Origin: DATKCF01 sp035513345
GTDB taxonomy: Bacteria > Gemmatimonadota > Gemmatimonadetes > Longimicrobiales > RSA9
Assembly: GCA_035513345.1 (NCBI GenBank)
Contig: DATKCF010000125.1
Coordinates: 7,840 to 71,839, forward strand
Direction: 5' to 3'
Length of the DNA: 64,000 nucleotides
Part shown: positions 9,219 to 19,464 of the stretch, in pieces
Position numbering within the stretch: the first letter of the stretch is position 1
Layout: each line of letters opens with the position of its first letter
Made by a program: the position numbers and the translations under genes
Notes under the pieces: generated by a model
Told to the model about the DNA's origin: nothing
What the model saw: the letters and a program-made list of their open reading frames with translations, nothing else
The model's database searches: none

Positions 9219-10163
9219 ATGGAACGACTGATCACGAGCCTCCACCACGTGACGGCTACCGTTACGAACGCGCAGGCAGATCTCGACCACTACGCGGGCG
9301 TCCTCGGCCTGCGGCTGGTCAAGAAGACGGTCAACTTCGACAACCACAACGTCTACCACTTCTACTACGGCAACGAGGTCGGCTCACCGTCGACCATCAT
9401 GACGACGTTCCCGTACGAGGGCTACGGCGTTCCGGTCGGCAGGAAGGGCGCCGGCCAGATCACCGTGACGTCGTTCTCGGTGCCCGACGCATCGCTCGGC
9501 TTCTGGGAGGACCGTCTGAGGGCGGCCGGAGTGACGGGCAGACCGATGCGCACGGCGGCAGGCGAGGACGCGATCGAGTTCGACGATCCGTCAGGGCTGC
9601 ATCTGCGACTGGTCGGCACGCGGAGCGACGATCGGCCGCCCTGGCTCACTGCCGGCATCGACGCGGCCGCGGCCGTCCGCGGGCTGCATACCGTCACGCT
9701 GTCGATACGCGAGCCGGAGCCGTCGGTCCGCTTTCTGACGGATGTCCTCGGATTCGAGATCACGCATCGGGACGACGACTTCATCCGTCTGGGTGCGGGC
9801 TCGGACGGCACCGGCCGCGTTCTCGATATCGTTCGCGCGTCGGACTCGCCGGCCTCGTTGAACGGTCTGGGCACCGTGCACCACGTCGCGCTCGCTGTCG
9901 CCGACAGCAGCGAGCAGATCCGCATCCGCGAGCATCTGCTGGCGCTCGGCTTCCCGGTCACCGAGGTGCGCGACCGCCAGTATTTCACCTCGATCTACTT
10001 CCGCGAGCCGGGCGGCGTGCTCTACGAAGTCGCGACAGCCGGGCCGGGCTTCCTGGTCGACGAGGAGCGGCCCGCGCTCGGCTGCGGACTGATGTTGCCA
10101 CCGTGGGAGGAGCCGCATCGCAGAACGATCGAGACGCACCTCCCGCCCGTGCGGCACGACTGA
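9219..10163 (+). CDS. Ring-cleavage-type extradiol dioxygenase (VOC/glyoxalase superfamily)
   Basis: A protein of about 314 residues with two vicinal-oxygen-chelate modules. The first begins LITSLHHVTATVTNAQADLD and the second ALAVRGLHTVTLSIREPEPS; metal ligands are expected at His in HHVT, His in VHHVAL and Glu near FREPGG. It resembles MhqA/MhqE/MhqO-type hydroquinone dioxygenases of Bacillus. A TTG at 9198 overlaps the preceding stop, but ATG 9219 starts just before the domain. Its stop overlaps the esterase start (ATGA). Pairing with an esterase matches the mhqED arrangement; the aromatic substrate is inference. Confidence 0.85.
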   Translation: MERLITSLHHVTATVTNAQADLDHYAGVLGLRLVKKTVNFDNHNVYHFYYGNEVGSPSTIMTTFPYEGYGVPVGRKGAGQITVTSFSVPDASLGFWEDRLRAAGVTGRPMRTAAGEDAIEFDDPSGLHLRLVGTRSDDRPPWLTAGIDAAAAVRGLHTVTLSIREPEPSVRFLTDVLGFEITHRDDDFIRLGAGSDGTGRVLDIVRASDSPASLNGLGTVHHVALAVADSSEQIRIREHLLALGFPVTEVRDRQYFTSIYFREPGGVLYEVATAGPGFLVDEERPALGCGLMLPPWEEPHRRTIETHLPPVRHD

Positions 10164-10819
10164 TGGAATCACGAACGGATCCGCACGCCGCACAGCCCGT
10201 CGGACAATGGGGCGCGCCGCTCGGTGAAAGCGCGGCCGCCATGATCCTCGTGCACGGACGCAATGCGGCGCCGCGCAACGTCCTCGATGTCGCGGTCGTG
10301 CTGGACCGGCCCGCGTTCACGCATCTCGCGCCCGCCGCAGCCGGCAACACGTGGTACCCGTACAGCTTCATGGCGGACACGTCGATGAACGAGCCCGGCC
10401 TGTCGTCGGCACTCGCGATGCTGAACGACCTCGTCGATCGCGTCGCCGCGCATGGCGTGCAGCGCCGCCACATCATACTCCTCGGCTTTTCGCAGGGCGC
10501 ATGCCTCGCCGCGGAGTTCGCCGTGCGCAACGCAACGCGCTACGGCGGTGTCGTCGCATACAGCGGCGGCCTCATCGGACCGCCCGGTACGACATGGGAG
10601 TATCCCGGCTCGTTCGACGGCACGCCGGTGTTCCTGGGCTGCAGCGATATCGACAGCCACGTTCCGCTCGAGCGCGTCGAAGAGAGCGCCGCCGTGTTCG
10701 AACGCATGGGCGCCGCGGTCGAGAAGCGCATCTATCCCGGCATGGGTCATCTCGTCAACGAGGACGAGATCGCATACGTGCAGACGCTGATGGACGACGT
10801 CGTCGAAGACGCAACCTGA
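10163..10819 (+). CDS. Phospholipase/carboxylesterase-family alpha/beta hydrolase (MhqD-like)
   Basis: A protein of 218 residues. The nucleophile elbow GFSQG places Ser110; Asp164 (DSHVP) and His196 (GMGH) complete the catalytic triad of the phospholipase/carboxylesterase family. HGRNAAP near residue 31 is the oxyanion loop. The protein has no signal peptide, so it should act in the cytoplasm. It is coupled to the dioxygenase by ATGA and to the next gene by ATGA. In Bacillus, MhqD accompanies the dioxygenase MhqE in resistance to quinones and hydroquinones; a like role here is plausible but unproven. Confidence 0.87.
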   Translation: MESRTDPHAAQPVGQWGAPLGESAAAMILVHGRNAAPRNVLDVAVVLDRPAFTHLAPAAAGNTWYPYSFMADTSMNEPGLSSALAMLNDLVDRVAAHGVQRRHIILLGFSQGACLAAEFAVRNATRYGGVVAYSGGLIGPPGTTWEYPGSFDGTPVFLGCSDIDSHVPLERVEESAAVFERMGAAVEKRIYPGMGHLVNEDEIAYVQTLMDDVVEDAT

Positions 10820-11697
10820 TGGACCGCGTCGAATCGGGTGGGCGACGTCGCGCCACAGCGATCCTGTCGCTCCGCGATGCGATCGCATTGCACGTCCATG
10901 ATGGCGACACCGTGGCCCTCGAGGGCTTCACGCACCTGATCCCGCACGCCGCGGGGCACGAGATCATCAGGCAGCGTCGTCGTGATCTCACGCTGATCCG
11001 GCTGACTCCGGACATCATCCATGACCAGTTGATCGGTGTCGGCGCCGCGAGGAAGCTCGTTTTCGCGTGGGGCGGCAACCCCGGGGTGGGCTCGCTGTAC
11101 AGGTTCCGCGATGCGATCGAGAACGGCTGGCCGCATCCGATCGAGATCGTCGAGCACTCGCACGGGTCCATGGCCGCCGCATGGGTGGCCGGCGCCTCGC
11201 GACTTCCGTTCGGCGCTCTGCGCGGCGCCGCCGGCACCGACCTGCCCGCGCACAGTCCCGCGTTCCGCACGATCGAGTGCCCGTTCACCGGCGAAACGCT
11301 GACGGCCGTCGCCGCGCACCGGCCGGACGTCACCATCATCCACGCGCAGCGCGCCGACGAAATCGGCAACATCCAGATCCGTGGCATGACCGGCGTACTG
11401 AAGGAAGCGGTGCTCGCCGCGGATCGCGCGATTGTGACCGTCGAGGAGATCGTGCCGCACATCGAACGGGTGAGCGGCGATCTGCTCATCCCGGCCGAAG
11501 TCATCGATGCGGTGTGTCACGTGCCCGAGGGCGCGTACCCGTCCTACGCGCAGGGTCATACTCGCCGGGACAACGTGTTCTATCGCGAGTGGGACGACAT
11601 CTCGCGCAGCCGCGACCGGTTCACCGCGTGGATCGACGAGTACGTCCATGGCACGACGGACGTGGCCGGTTTCCTCGCGCGGCTGCGCGCTACATGA
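10819..11697 (+). CDS. CoA-transferase family I, subunit A (3-oxoadipate/glutaconate type)
   Basis: A protein of 292 residues whose N-terminus (residues ~18-45, EGFTHLIPHAAGHE) and CoA-binding segment FAWGGNPGVGS match the alpha subunit of actinobacterial-type 3-oxoadipate CoA-transferases and glutaconate CoA-transferase relatives. ATG 10819 overlaps the esterase stop; longer frames upstream are shadows of the esterase gene. The stop overlaps the subunit B start. A CoA-transferase next to a ring-cleavage dioxygenase fits activation of a dicarboxylic ring-fission product, but the acid is not identified. Confidence 0.87.
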   Translation: MDRVESGGRRRATAILSLRDAIALHVHDGDTVALEGFTHLIPHAAGHEIIRQRRRDLTLIRLTPDIIHDQLIGVGAARKLVFAWGGNPGVGSLYRFRDAIENGWPHPIEIVEHSHGSMAAAWVAGASRLPFGALRGAAGTDLPAHSPAFRTIECPFTGETLTAVAAHRPDVTIIHAQRADEIGNIQIRGMTGVLKEAVLAADRAIVTVEEIVPHIERVSGDLLIPAEVIDAVCHVPEGAYPSYAQGHTRRDNVFYREWDDISRSRDRFTAWIDEYVHGTTDVAGFLARLRAT

Positions 11698-12473
11698 CGG
11701 CGCTGCCCACGCCCGAGGAAGTGATGACGGTCGTCGCTGCACGCGCACTGCGCAACGGCCAGTGGTGCTTCGTCGGCATCGGGCTGCCCAACGTGGCCGC
11801 CAACCTGGCCAGGCGGTTGCACGCGCCCGACCTCGTGCTCGTCTACGAGTCCGGCACCATCGACTCGCGCCCCGATGTGCTGCCGCTCTCGATCGGTGAT
11901 GGCGAACTGGCCGAGACCGCCCGCGTCGTCGTCTCCGTGCCCGAGATCTTCGCGTACTGGCTTCAGGCCGGCCGCATGGATGTCGGCTTCCTCGGCGCAG
12001 CTCAGATCGACCGCTTCGCCAACCTCAACACAACCGTCATCGGCAGCTACGCCTCGCCGCGCGTCCGCCTGCCGGGCGGCGGCGGCGCCCCCGACATCGC
12101 GGCGAACGCCCGCGAAGTCATCGTGATGGCTCGCCACTCGACCCGCATGTTCGTCGAGTCACTCGACTTCCGCACTTCGGTCGGCCATGCCGAAGGCGGA
12201 GACTCACGCCAGCGACTCGGTCTGCCCGGCCGCGGACCGACGCGCGTCATCACGGACCTCGGTGTTCTCGAGCCGGACCCCGTCACGCACGAGCTGGTGC
12301 TGAGCGCCGTTCACACCGGCGTCGACGTGTCGCACGTCGTGCAATCGACGGGCTGGCCCCTGCGCGTGGCGGAACCGCCCGCAATCACGCCGGCCGTCGA
12401 GCCGCTCGAGCTGGAAACGCTGCGGGAACTGCTGCGGCGGAGCGCGGAATCGCACGCGAGTCGAAGTCGCTGA
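11694..12473 (+). CDS. CoA-transferase family I, subunit B
   Basis: A protein of 259 residues. Glu52 in YESGTI is the likely catalytic glutamate that forms the CoA thioester, and CFVGIGLPN near residue 25 is the conserved beta-subunit start. GSYASPRVRLPGGGGAPDIA is the CoA-site loop. It starts at ATG 11694 inside the subunit A stop (ATGA) and closes the operon begun at 8740. Length and motifs are normal for a heteromeric family I enzyme. Confidence 0.9.
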   Translation: MTALPTPEEVMTVVAARALRNGQWCFVGIGLPNVAANLARRLHAPDLVLVYESGTIDSRPDVLPLSIGDGELAETARVVVSVPEIFAYWLQAGRMDVGFLGAAQIDRFANLNTTVIGSYASPRVRLPGGGGAPDIAANAREVIVMARHSTRMFVESLDFRTSVGHAEGGDSRQRLGLPGRGPTRVITDLGVLEPDPVTHELVLSAVHTGVDVSHVVQSTGWPLRVAEPPAITPAVEPLELETLRELLRRSAESHASRSR

Positions 12474-12608
12474 TCGACGGGCCCGGCCAACTGCTTCCGC
12501 GCCGCGGCTCAGCATGCCGTGACCACCGTTGCTGCCGGCGGACCGATTCAGCCCATGTGCCGGCCGCGCGCTGCGCGGCACATCCCCAGAAAATACAGGA
12601 GCAACCCC

Positions 12609-13394
12609 ATGTCGGGATCCAGAATCCGCTGGTTCGTGGCTGCATCCGTTTCCGCGTTGTGTGCGTGTGCCGGCGAATCCGGCACGGTCGAGGTGGCCGG
12701 CGAGTGCGCCGATGCGAATCAGGCACAGGTCTGCACGTGGACGACGATGCAGGGCGACGCCGTGGTCGAATTCGGCGCGACGATCCCGCTTGCGGCGATC
12801 GAGAACGCGCCCCGGGAGGTAGCCATGGCATGGCCGCCACCCTCCGTCGCGGCCATCGATCTGCCCGAGGCCGCGGCGCCGAGCGGATTCAACCACATGA
12901 CGATCTACTGGGAGCCGATGGGACACGGGCCGGCCGTCTACATGGTGCCGCACTTCGATTTCCACTTGTACACGATCACGTCGGCGGACCGGCTCGCGAT
13001 CGACTGCGCCGATGAGTCGAAGCCGTCCGCGCTGCCGGCGGCCTACAGCCTGCCGGACGAGGAGCTGCCCCCGGAGATCGCCGAAGCCATAGGCGTCAGC
13101 ACGCTGGTCGGCGTCTGCGTCCCCGAGATGGGCATGCATGCGCTGCCGACGGCCGAACTCGCCAGCACGGAAACCTTCAACAGCACCATGGTGATCGGGT
13201 ACTATCGCGGGCAGAACATCTTCATCGAGCCGATGGTCGCGCAGTCCCTGCTCCTCGAACGCCGTTCCTTCGACATCCCGGTGCCCGCTGTACCCGGACT
13301 CGAGGGCAGGCAGCCGACCACGTTCCAGGCGATTTACAACGCGGACCAGGACGCGTACCGGTTCGTGTTCTCGGGCATGACGTCGCCGAACTGA
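12609..13394 (+). CDS. Secreted lipoprotein, TTHB210-like/DUF5602-type
   Basis: A protein of 261 residues. The N-terminus (MSGSRIRWFVAASVSALCAC) is a signal peptide with a possible lipobox ending at Cys20 or Cys18. The motif PHFDFHLYTI in the middle and the C-terminal segment STMVIGYYRGQNIFIEPM recall TTHB210-like (DUF5602) proteins, whose Thermus member is controlled by an ECF sigma/anti-sigma system. No sigma gene is near. Function unknown. ATG 12609 is chosen over the upstream ATG 12519 because it directly starts the signal peptide. Family naming rests on memory of short motifs. Confidence 0.7.
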   Translation: MSGSRIRWFVAASVSALCACAGESGTVEVAGECADANQAQVCTWTTMQGDAVVEFGATIPLAAIENAPREVAMAWPPPSVAAIDLPEAAAPSGFNHMTIYWEPMGHGPAVYMVPHFDFHLYTITSADRLAIDCADESKPSALPAAYSLPDEELPPEIAEAIGVSTLVGVCVPEMGMHALPTAELASTETFNSTMVIGYYRGQNIFIEPMVAQSLLLERRSFDIPVPAVPGLEGRQPTTFQAIYNADQDAYRFVFSGMTSPN

Positions 13395-13497
13395 GAGGTG
13401 GACGCGCGTCGCTGCGCAACGCATCATTGACCCGAGCCGACACGGGCGCCACGCGACAGGATCACGACGGACCTCCCGTGTCGGCATCGGACCAGGC

Positions 13498-14507
13498 ATG
13501 AACGCGGGCATCGCACCGATCGACAACACCGTTGTGCTGCGTGAGCTGCTGGGGCGATCGGCGATTCGCTGGGCGACACGTCGGAAGGCATGGACCCGAC
13601 CGCTCGGGCAGCCGCGTTCGGCGAGGTACGCGACTGCCTGTCGAACCCGTTCGCGGATGGACGGGCGGTCGGCCTGCCGTCGGACGACACGCAACTGGCA
13701 TTCTGGACGTTGCGCCGACTCAACGAGGATGGCGGCCTCGTGCCCGACCGCCTGGCCCGCGAGTTATGCACCCACCAGATCTTCGGGATCGGCCAGACCG
13801 TCCGCGGCTTTATCCGACGCTACCGCGACGAGGGTCTGCCGTGGGAACAAACCGGCGTCCGGTCCGCGGGCAACGGCGCTCTCATACGCATCGCGCCAGT
13901 CCTCGTACCTCACCTGGCCTCACCCATGCCCTCGCCGTACGCGGATGCCGCGCTCGCCGCGACGATCACGCACGACGACACGGCATCCGTCGGTAGCTGT
14001 GTCGCCTTCACCTCGATGCTCTGGGCGTTGCTCGAACGCACGTCACCGCCGCCCGCTGTCTGGTGGATTGACACGTTCACCGACACATTGCGCGCAATCG
14101 AGACGGACACAATGTACCGTCCACGCAGGCCGGGGCTCGAGTGGTCCGGGTCGCTTTCCGCCTTCATCGACACGCATGTCCGCGACACGCTCGACCAGGG
14201 CATCGACTGCCGCACCGCGTGCGATCGCTGGTACTCGGGTGCCTACCTGCTCGAGACCGTACCGTCCGTCCTGCACATCCTGGCCATGCATGGCGACGAT
14301 GCCGAGGAAGCGATCGTGCGGGCCGTCAATGACACGCGTGACAACGACACGATCGCGGCGATCGTGGGCGCGGCCGTGGGTGCGCTGCCCGGACGTAGCG
14401 GGCTGCCCGCCCGCTGGATCACGGGCCTGGCCGGCCGCACCGGCGAGTCCGACGACGGAGAGGTATTTCGCCTCATCGCCGAAGCGGAGCGGTTGTGGGT
14501 CCACTAG
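13498..14507 (+). pseudogene. ADP-ribosylglycohydrolase (DraG/ARH family) with a -1 frameshift near the N-terminus
   Basis: The main frame (in frame from 13545) carries all family metal sites: GAIGDSLGDTSEG from 13554 on, SDDTQLAFWTL, and the C-terminal DNDTIAAIVGAAVGA. It has no usable start, since an in-frame TGA at 13542 precedes the first motif. The other frame, starting at ATG 13498 (MNAGIAPIDNTVVLRELLG), supplies exactly the missing N-terminus. One extra G in the run at 13551-13554 would join them into an intact enzyme of about 336 residues. ATG 13590 would yield a protein lacking the first catalytic motif. The cause is either true inactivation or a base-calling error. Confidence 0.82.
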
Positions 14508-14581
14508 TGGCGCTATTGCCCCGCGATGTCCGCACCGTAGTTTGATCGGCCCGGCGCGTGACTTCGAAGGGTAAGGTCTGG

Positions 14582-17500
14582 ATGGCGACGCGAACGGACG
14601 CGCTGATGGAGGCCGTCACGGAGACGGTGGTGGATCGGGTCGAGGCTGCGGACCGCGAGCTGGCCCGCAAGTTCGTGCAACTCTTCTATGCCGACGCGCG
14701 CGCCGACCTGTTCTCCAGGCGCGACGCCGCGACGCTGGCGGAGATGGCGATTGGCGCCTTCCGCTTCCTGCGCGAGGCGAGCCCGGACCGCGTTGCAGTC
14801 CAGGTACTGAACTTCGCGGATACTGACTCAACGGCCAATGCGCCGGTCACCATCATTCGCACCCTCGTCACGGACCGGCCGTTCGTCGTCGATACGATCC
14901 GTGAGTACCTGACGTCGTGTGACCTCGATATCGAGTGGTTCATCTATCGTGTCCTGCACGTCGAGCGCGATGCAGCCGGTCGCATTGTCGAGTTGGGGCC
15001 CCGCGCGGAGGGCGGTCCTCGCGAGTCCCTGACGCACTGCGAGGTGCAGTACGTCGGGGATCTCGCAAAGCACGACGAGATCGCGACGGCAATCCAGCGC
15101 AGCCTCGAGGATGTCGTCAGGGCAACCGACGACTTCGGAAGCATGGTCGAGGCTGCGCGCGATACGATCCGGTACCTCGAGGAGCGCGCTGACAGTGTTC
15201 CGGATCAGGCAGGCGAGATCAGGGAGATCGAGGAGTTCGTCCGCTGGCTCGTCGATGGCGGCTTCGTGTTTCTCGGCTATCGCTCCTATTCGATTATCGA
15301 TGTTGACGGCACGCGCGCGGTTGTGGTGGACGCCGGGTCCGGACTCGGCATACTGCGTGACGAGAGCACCTCCTCGTTTGCACGGCCCGTGCCGCTCGAC
15401 AGCCTGACACCGGGCCTGCGTGAGCGCGTCGAGAGCGGACGTTTGCTCATCACGAGCAAGACCAACGCGCCGTCGACGGTTCACCGGCGAACACGCATGG
15501 ACTACATCGGCGTGAAAAAGCTGGACGATGCGGGTCGCATCACGGGTGAGCGACGATTCATCGGACTGCTCACGTCGAAGGCGAACGCCGAGGATGCGGA
15601 GCGCATCCCGATCCTGCGCGAGAAGCTGCGAACCATCGTCACGGACGCGGGCGCCATTCCCGGCACACACGACTACAAGGAGATCATCACGATCTTCAAC
15701 TCGATGCCGAAGGAGGAGCTGTTCCTGACCTCCGCGCAGGAGATCGGCGCCGAGATCCGCACAGTGCTCCAGCTCTACCACACACACGAGGTCAAGGTGA
15801 CGCTACACCCCGACCCGCTCGGGCGAGGCGTCTCCGTCATGGCGATCCTGCCGAAGAAGACGTTCTCGGGCGCGGTGCGCAAGGCCATCGAGGACACACT
15901 CGTCGAGCGATTCGGTGGCACGATCCTGAACTATCACCTTGCGCTCAGCGGCGGCGATCAGGCGAGACTGCACTTCCATCTGGGCACCACGCCGGAGCGC
16001 ATCGGCGCTGTCGATCCCGAAGACATCGAGCACCGCATCCGCAGGCTGATCCGGACGTGGTCTGATCGTGTCCGACTCGAGCTCGAACGTGACCGGCCGC
16101 CCGACCAGGCGCGCCGGCTCGCGGAACGGTACGCCCGCGAGTTCAACGCGGAGTATCAGGCGGCCACGCCACCGGGCATTGCGCGCGACGACATCCTCCA
16201 ACTCGAAGCGATGGCGGCCAGTGAGCAGCGGGTTGCGGTTCGCCTGTTCGCAACCGAGCCGCCGGACCCTCGCCGCGTGGTTGCACGATATGCCCATCTG
16301 AAGCTGTACCTCATCGGCGAGCGCCTGGTGTTGTCGGACTTCATGCCGATCCTGGAGAATGCCGGACTGCGTGTGCTGTTCGTGCGCCCGTTCGAACTGG
16401 TCGGCGAGGGTGGTCCGCGTTCGACCATCTACCTGTTCGCGGTCCAGGATCCGGCCGGGCGTCCGATCGACGTCGAACGTCAGGGCGCTCTGCTGGCCGA
16501 GTTGCTCCTGGCCGTGCATGCCGGTGATGCGACGAGCGATGAGCTGAACGGGCTGGTCCTCAAGGCCGATCTCGAGTGGCGATCCGTCGACCTGTTGCGC
16601 GCGTACTGCGAGTACGCCTTCCAGGTCGGCGCGGTGCCGAGCCGACGGTCGCTCGTGAGCGCACTGACGGCGCATCCGGAATCGGCTGCGCTGCTGGTCC
16701 GGCTGTTCGCGGCGAAGTTCGATCCGGCGGCGGCGGCCGACCACGCCGACCGCGTGACGGCCGGCGCCCGGCTCAGAGACGAGTTTATTGCATCGCTGGC
16801 GAACGTGCTGTCGCTAACCGAGGATCGCGCATTGCGCCAGATCCTCCGCCTCGTCGACGCTACCGTGCGCACGAACTTCTACCGCCATGGTGGCGGGCAA
16901 CCGACGTTCCGCTCCGGTGGTGTGCCGTACATTTCGCTGAAGTTCTCCGGCGAGGCAATGCAGGCGACCGTGCGTAACAGGCTGCTCTTCGAAGTATGGG
17001 TCCACTCCTCGCGCATGTCTGGCGTGCACCTGCGCACGGCGCGCGTCGCGCGCGGCGGAATTCGCCTGAGCGACCGTCCCGACGACTTCCGGACCGAAGT
17101 GCTCGGACTCGTACGCACGCAAGCGCTGAAGAACGCGGTGATCGTGCCGGGCGGCTCGAAAGGTGGCTTCATTGCTCCGCGTGCGCAGGGCGATGCCGCA
17201 GCCAGGGCGGCAGAAGTGACCGGGCAGTACAGCACGCTGATGCGCGGGCTTCTCGACATTACCGACAACCTGATCGATGGCGAAGTGCGAACGCCGGACG
17301 GCGTCATCGCTCATGACGAGCCCGATCCATACCTCGTGATCGCAGCTGACAAGGGCACTGCCCACCTGTCCGATGTCGCCAACGCGGTCGCGGCCGAGTA
17401 CGGATTCTGGCTCGCTGATGCGTTCGCGTCCGGCGGTTCTCACGGCTACGACCACAAGGCGCTCGCCATTACGGCGAAGGGCGCATGGGAATGCGTGCGC

Positions 17501-19453
17501 CGTCATTTCCACGAGATCGAGCACGACACGCAGAGTGTGCCGTTCACTGTAGTCGGTATTGGCGACATGAGCGGCGACGTGTTCGGCAACGGTATGCTGC
17601 TCTCGCGTCAGATCCGTCTCATCGCCGCCTTCGACCACCGGCACATCATGGTCGATCCCGACCCGGATCCGGCCACCTCCTATCGAGAGCGCGAGCGGCT
17701 CTTCGGCGCCGGCCGGACGAGCTGGGACGACTACGATCGTGAAGTGCTCAGCGAGGGTGGCTTCATCGTGTCACGTGGAGCCAAGTCCGTGCCGCTTCCG
17801 GCCCGGGCCCGGCAGGCACTCGGCCTGCCCGAAGACACCGTTGCGCTGGATGGCGAATCCCTGATCCGGGCCGTCCTGTGCGCGCCCGCGGACCTGCTCT
17901 GGAACGGCGGCATCGGCACGTACGTGAAAGCGTCCGACGAGCGACACGGCGATGTCGGCGATCCGACGTGCGACACGGTCCGTGTCGATGCGCGCGAGCT
18001 GCGCGTGAGGGTGATCGGCGAGGGCGGAAACCTCGGACTGACGCAGGCGGCGCGCGTCGAGTACGCTCTGAATGGCGGGCGGCTGAACGCCGACGCCGTC
18101 GACAACGCCGGCGGTGTGGACCTGTCGGATCACGAAGTCAATCTGAAGATCCTGCTGAACGCCGTGGTGAACGCGGGTGCACTCGGCGTCGACGAGCGTA
18201 ACGTGTTGATCGAGACGCTTGCATCCGAAGTGGTTGAACTGACCCTGCGCGACGTTCAGTCGCAGAGCCTGGCCGTCTCGATGGACGAGCATCGAGCCGA
18301 AGAGAGCGTAGACGATTTCCACTCGCTCATGCAGCATCTCGAGCGCGTCGGCCTGCTCGATCGAGCGGCGGAGAAACTTCCGTCCCAGGAAGTGCTGCTC
18401 GAGCGGCGAGCGCGCGGCCGCGCCCTGACTCGCCCCGAACTCGCGTTGACGCTCGCATGGTCCAAGCTCTGGCTCAAGCAGCAACTGCTCGACAGTGCAT
18501 TGCCCGACGACGCCTCGGCCGAGCCGTACCTGCACACGTATTTCCCGCCGACCGCGCGCCGTGTGGCGGGACCCGACGCACTCCGCTCCCACCGACTCAG
18601 TCGCGAGATCGTCGTGACACAACTCGTCAACGACATGATCGATCTCATGGGCGCCACGTTCACGTTCCGTATGATGCGTGACACGGGAGCGCAACCGCCC
18701 GAGATCGCGCGCGCGTGGCTGATCGCGTCCCGCGTGTGCGGCGCACGCGAACTGCGCGCCGCGCTCGAGCGCGTCGAACTCGAGGTTCCCGCGCCGGTCT
18801 TCTACTTCTGGCTTCGTGGACTCGAGCGAGTGCTCGAACGCATCGCGCGATGGGTGCTTGCCAACGTGTCGCCGGAGACGGCCGCAACCACCGTCATAGC
18901 GCAGCACACCGATGGCCTCGAACGGCTCCGGAGCCAGTTCCTCGACCTTGTCGCCGCCGACGACCGCGCCACCATCGAGAACCGGATCCGTGAGATGCGC
19001 AAGCTCACGGACAGGGATGATCTCGCCGAGCAGTTGACGACACTGCGCTATCTCGATCAGCTCCTCGATATCCTGCGCGTCGCCCGCGACACCGGCGCCG
19101 ACGCCGTGCGCTCCGCGCGTGCCTACTACCTGATCGCGGAACTCCTCGAGCTGTCCTGGCTGCGACAGGCACTCACACAGGTGACGCAGAGTCGGTGGGA
19201 GCAACGGCTGGCGCAGGGCCTGCTCGACGATGTCGGCCGCGCACACCGCGCGCTGACGGCCGTCGTCGCGGGCGGCGACGGCGCCGCCGAACCAATCGAG
19301 GACGTCGTCGCTCGCCTGCACGATCGCCTGGCCCACGACATCACGCAGTTCCGTGCACTGCTCGGCGAGATCCGAGCCGACACCGGCGACCCGGCCCTCG
19401 CAGCCCTCGCCGTCGCGGTCCGCCAGTTGCGACACTTCAGCCGGCGCGCCTGA
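14582..19453 (+). CDS. gdhB: NAD-specific glutamate dehydrogenase, large (about 180 kDa) class
   Basis: A protein of 1623 residues from ATG 14582 (1631 from the in-frame GTG 14558). It has the length of the large bacterial NAD-GDH class, with N-terminal ACT-like and helical regulatory domains and a catalytic core. Core marks are the substrate-lysine segment VPGGSKGGF (around residue 860), GIGDMSGDVFGNGM (around 1000) and LLWNGGIGTYVKAS (around 1105). It oxidatively deaminates glutamate to 2-oxoglutarate with NAD and feeds amino-acid carbon into the TCA cycle. The gene is monocistronic, followed after 11 bases by a truncated ADP-ribosylglycohydrolase remnant. Confidence 0.95.
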   Translation: MATRTDALMEAVTETVVDRVEAADRELARKFVQLFYADARADLFSRRDAATLAEMAIGAFRFLREASPDRVAVQVLNFADTDSTANAPVTIIRTLVTDRPFVVDTIREYLTSCDLDIEWFIYRVLHVERDAAGRIVELGPRAEGGPRESLTHCEVQYVGDLAKHDEIATAIQRSLEDVVRATDDFGSMVEAARDTIRYLEERADSVPDQAGEIREIEEFVRWLVDGGFVFLGYRSYSIIDVDGTRAVVVDAGSGLGILRDESTSSFARPVPLDSLTPGLRERVESGRLLITSKTNAPSTVHRRTRMDYIGVKKLDDAGRITGERRFIGLLTSKANAEDAERIPILREKLRTIVTDAGAIPGTHDYKEIITIFNSMPKEELFLTSAQEIGAEIRTVLQLYHTHEVKVTLHPDPLGRGVSVMAILPKKTFSGAVRKAIEDTLVERFGGTILNYHLALSGGDQARLHFHLGTTPERIGAVDPEDIEHRIRRLIRTWSDRVRLELERDRPPDQARRLAERYAREFNAEYQAATPPGIARDDILQLEAMAASEQRVAVRLFATEPPDPRRVVARYAHLKLYLIGERLVLSDFMPILENAGLRVLFVRPFELVGEGGPRSTIYLFAVQDPAGRPIDVERQGALLAELLLAVHAGDATSDELNGLVLKADLEWRSVDLLRAYCEYAFQVGAVPSRRSLVSALTAHPESAALLVRLFAAKFDPAAAADHADRVTAGARLRDEFIASLANVLSLTEDRALRQILRLVDATVRTNFYRHGGGQPTFRSGGVPYISLKFSGEAMQATVRNRLLFEVWVHSSRMSGVHLRTARVARGGIRLSDRPDDFRTEVLGLVRTQALKNAVIVPGGSKGGFIAPRAQGDAAARAAEVTGQYSTLMRGLLDITDNLIDGEVRTPDGVIAHDEPDPYLVIAADKGTAHLSDVANAVAAEYGFWLADAFASGGSHGYDHKALAITAKGAWECVRRHFHEIEHDTQSVPFTVVGIGDMSGDVFGNGMLLSRQIRLIAAFDHRHIMVDPDPDPATSYRERERLFGAGRTSWDDYDREVLSEGGFIVSRGAKSVPLPARARQALGLPEDTVALDGESLIRAVLCAPADLLWNGGIGTYVKASDERHGDVGDPTCDTVRVDARELRVRVIGEGGNLGLTQAARVEYALNGGRLNADAVDNAGGVDLSDHEVNLKILLNAVVNAGALGVDERNVLIETLASEVVELTLRDVQSQSLAVSMDEHRAEESVDDFHSLMQHLERVGLLDRAAEKLPSQEVLLERRARGRALTRPELALTLAWSKLWLKQQLLDSALPDDASAEPYLHTYFPPTARRVAGPDALRSHRLSREIVVTQLVNDMIDLMGATFTFRMMRDTGAQPPEIARAWLIASRVCGARELRAALERVELEVPAPVFYFWLRGLERVLERIARWVLANVSPETAATTVIAQHTDGLERLRSQFLDLVAADDRATIENRIREMRKLTDRDDLAEQLTTLRYLDQLLDILRVARDTGADAVRSARAYYLIAELLELSWLRQALTQVTQSRWEQRLAQGLLDDVGRAHRALTAVVAGGDGAAEPIEDVVARLHDRLAHDITQFRALLGEIRADTGDPALAALAVAVRQLRHFSRRA

Positions 19454-19464
19454 CACACGGCTCC

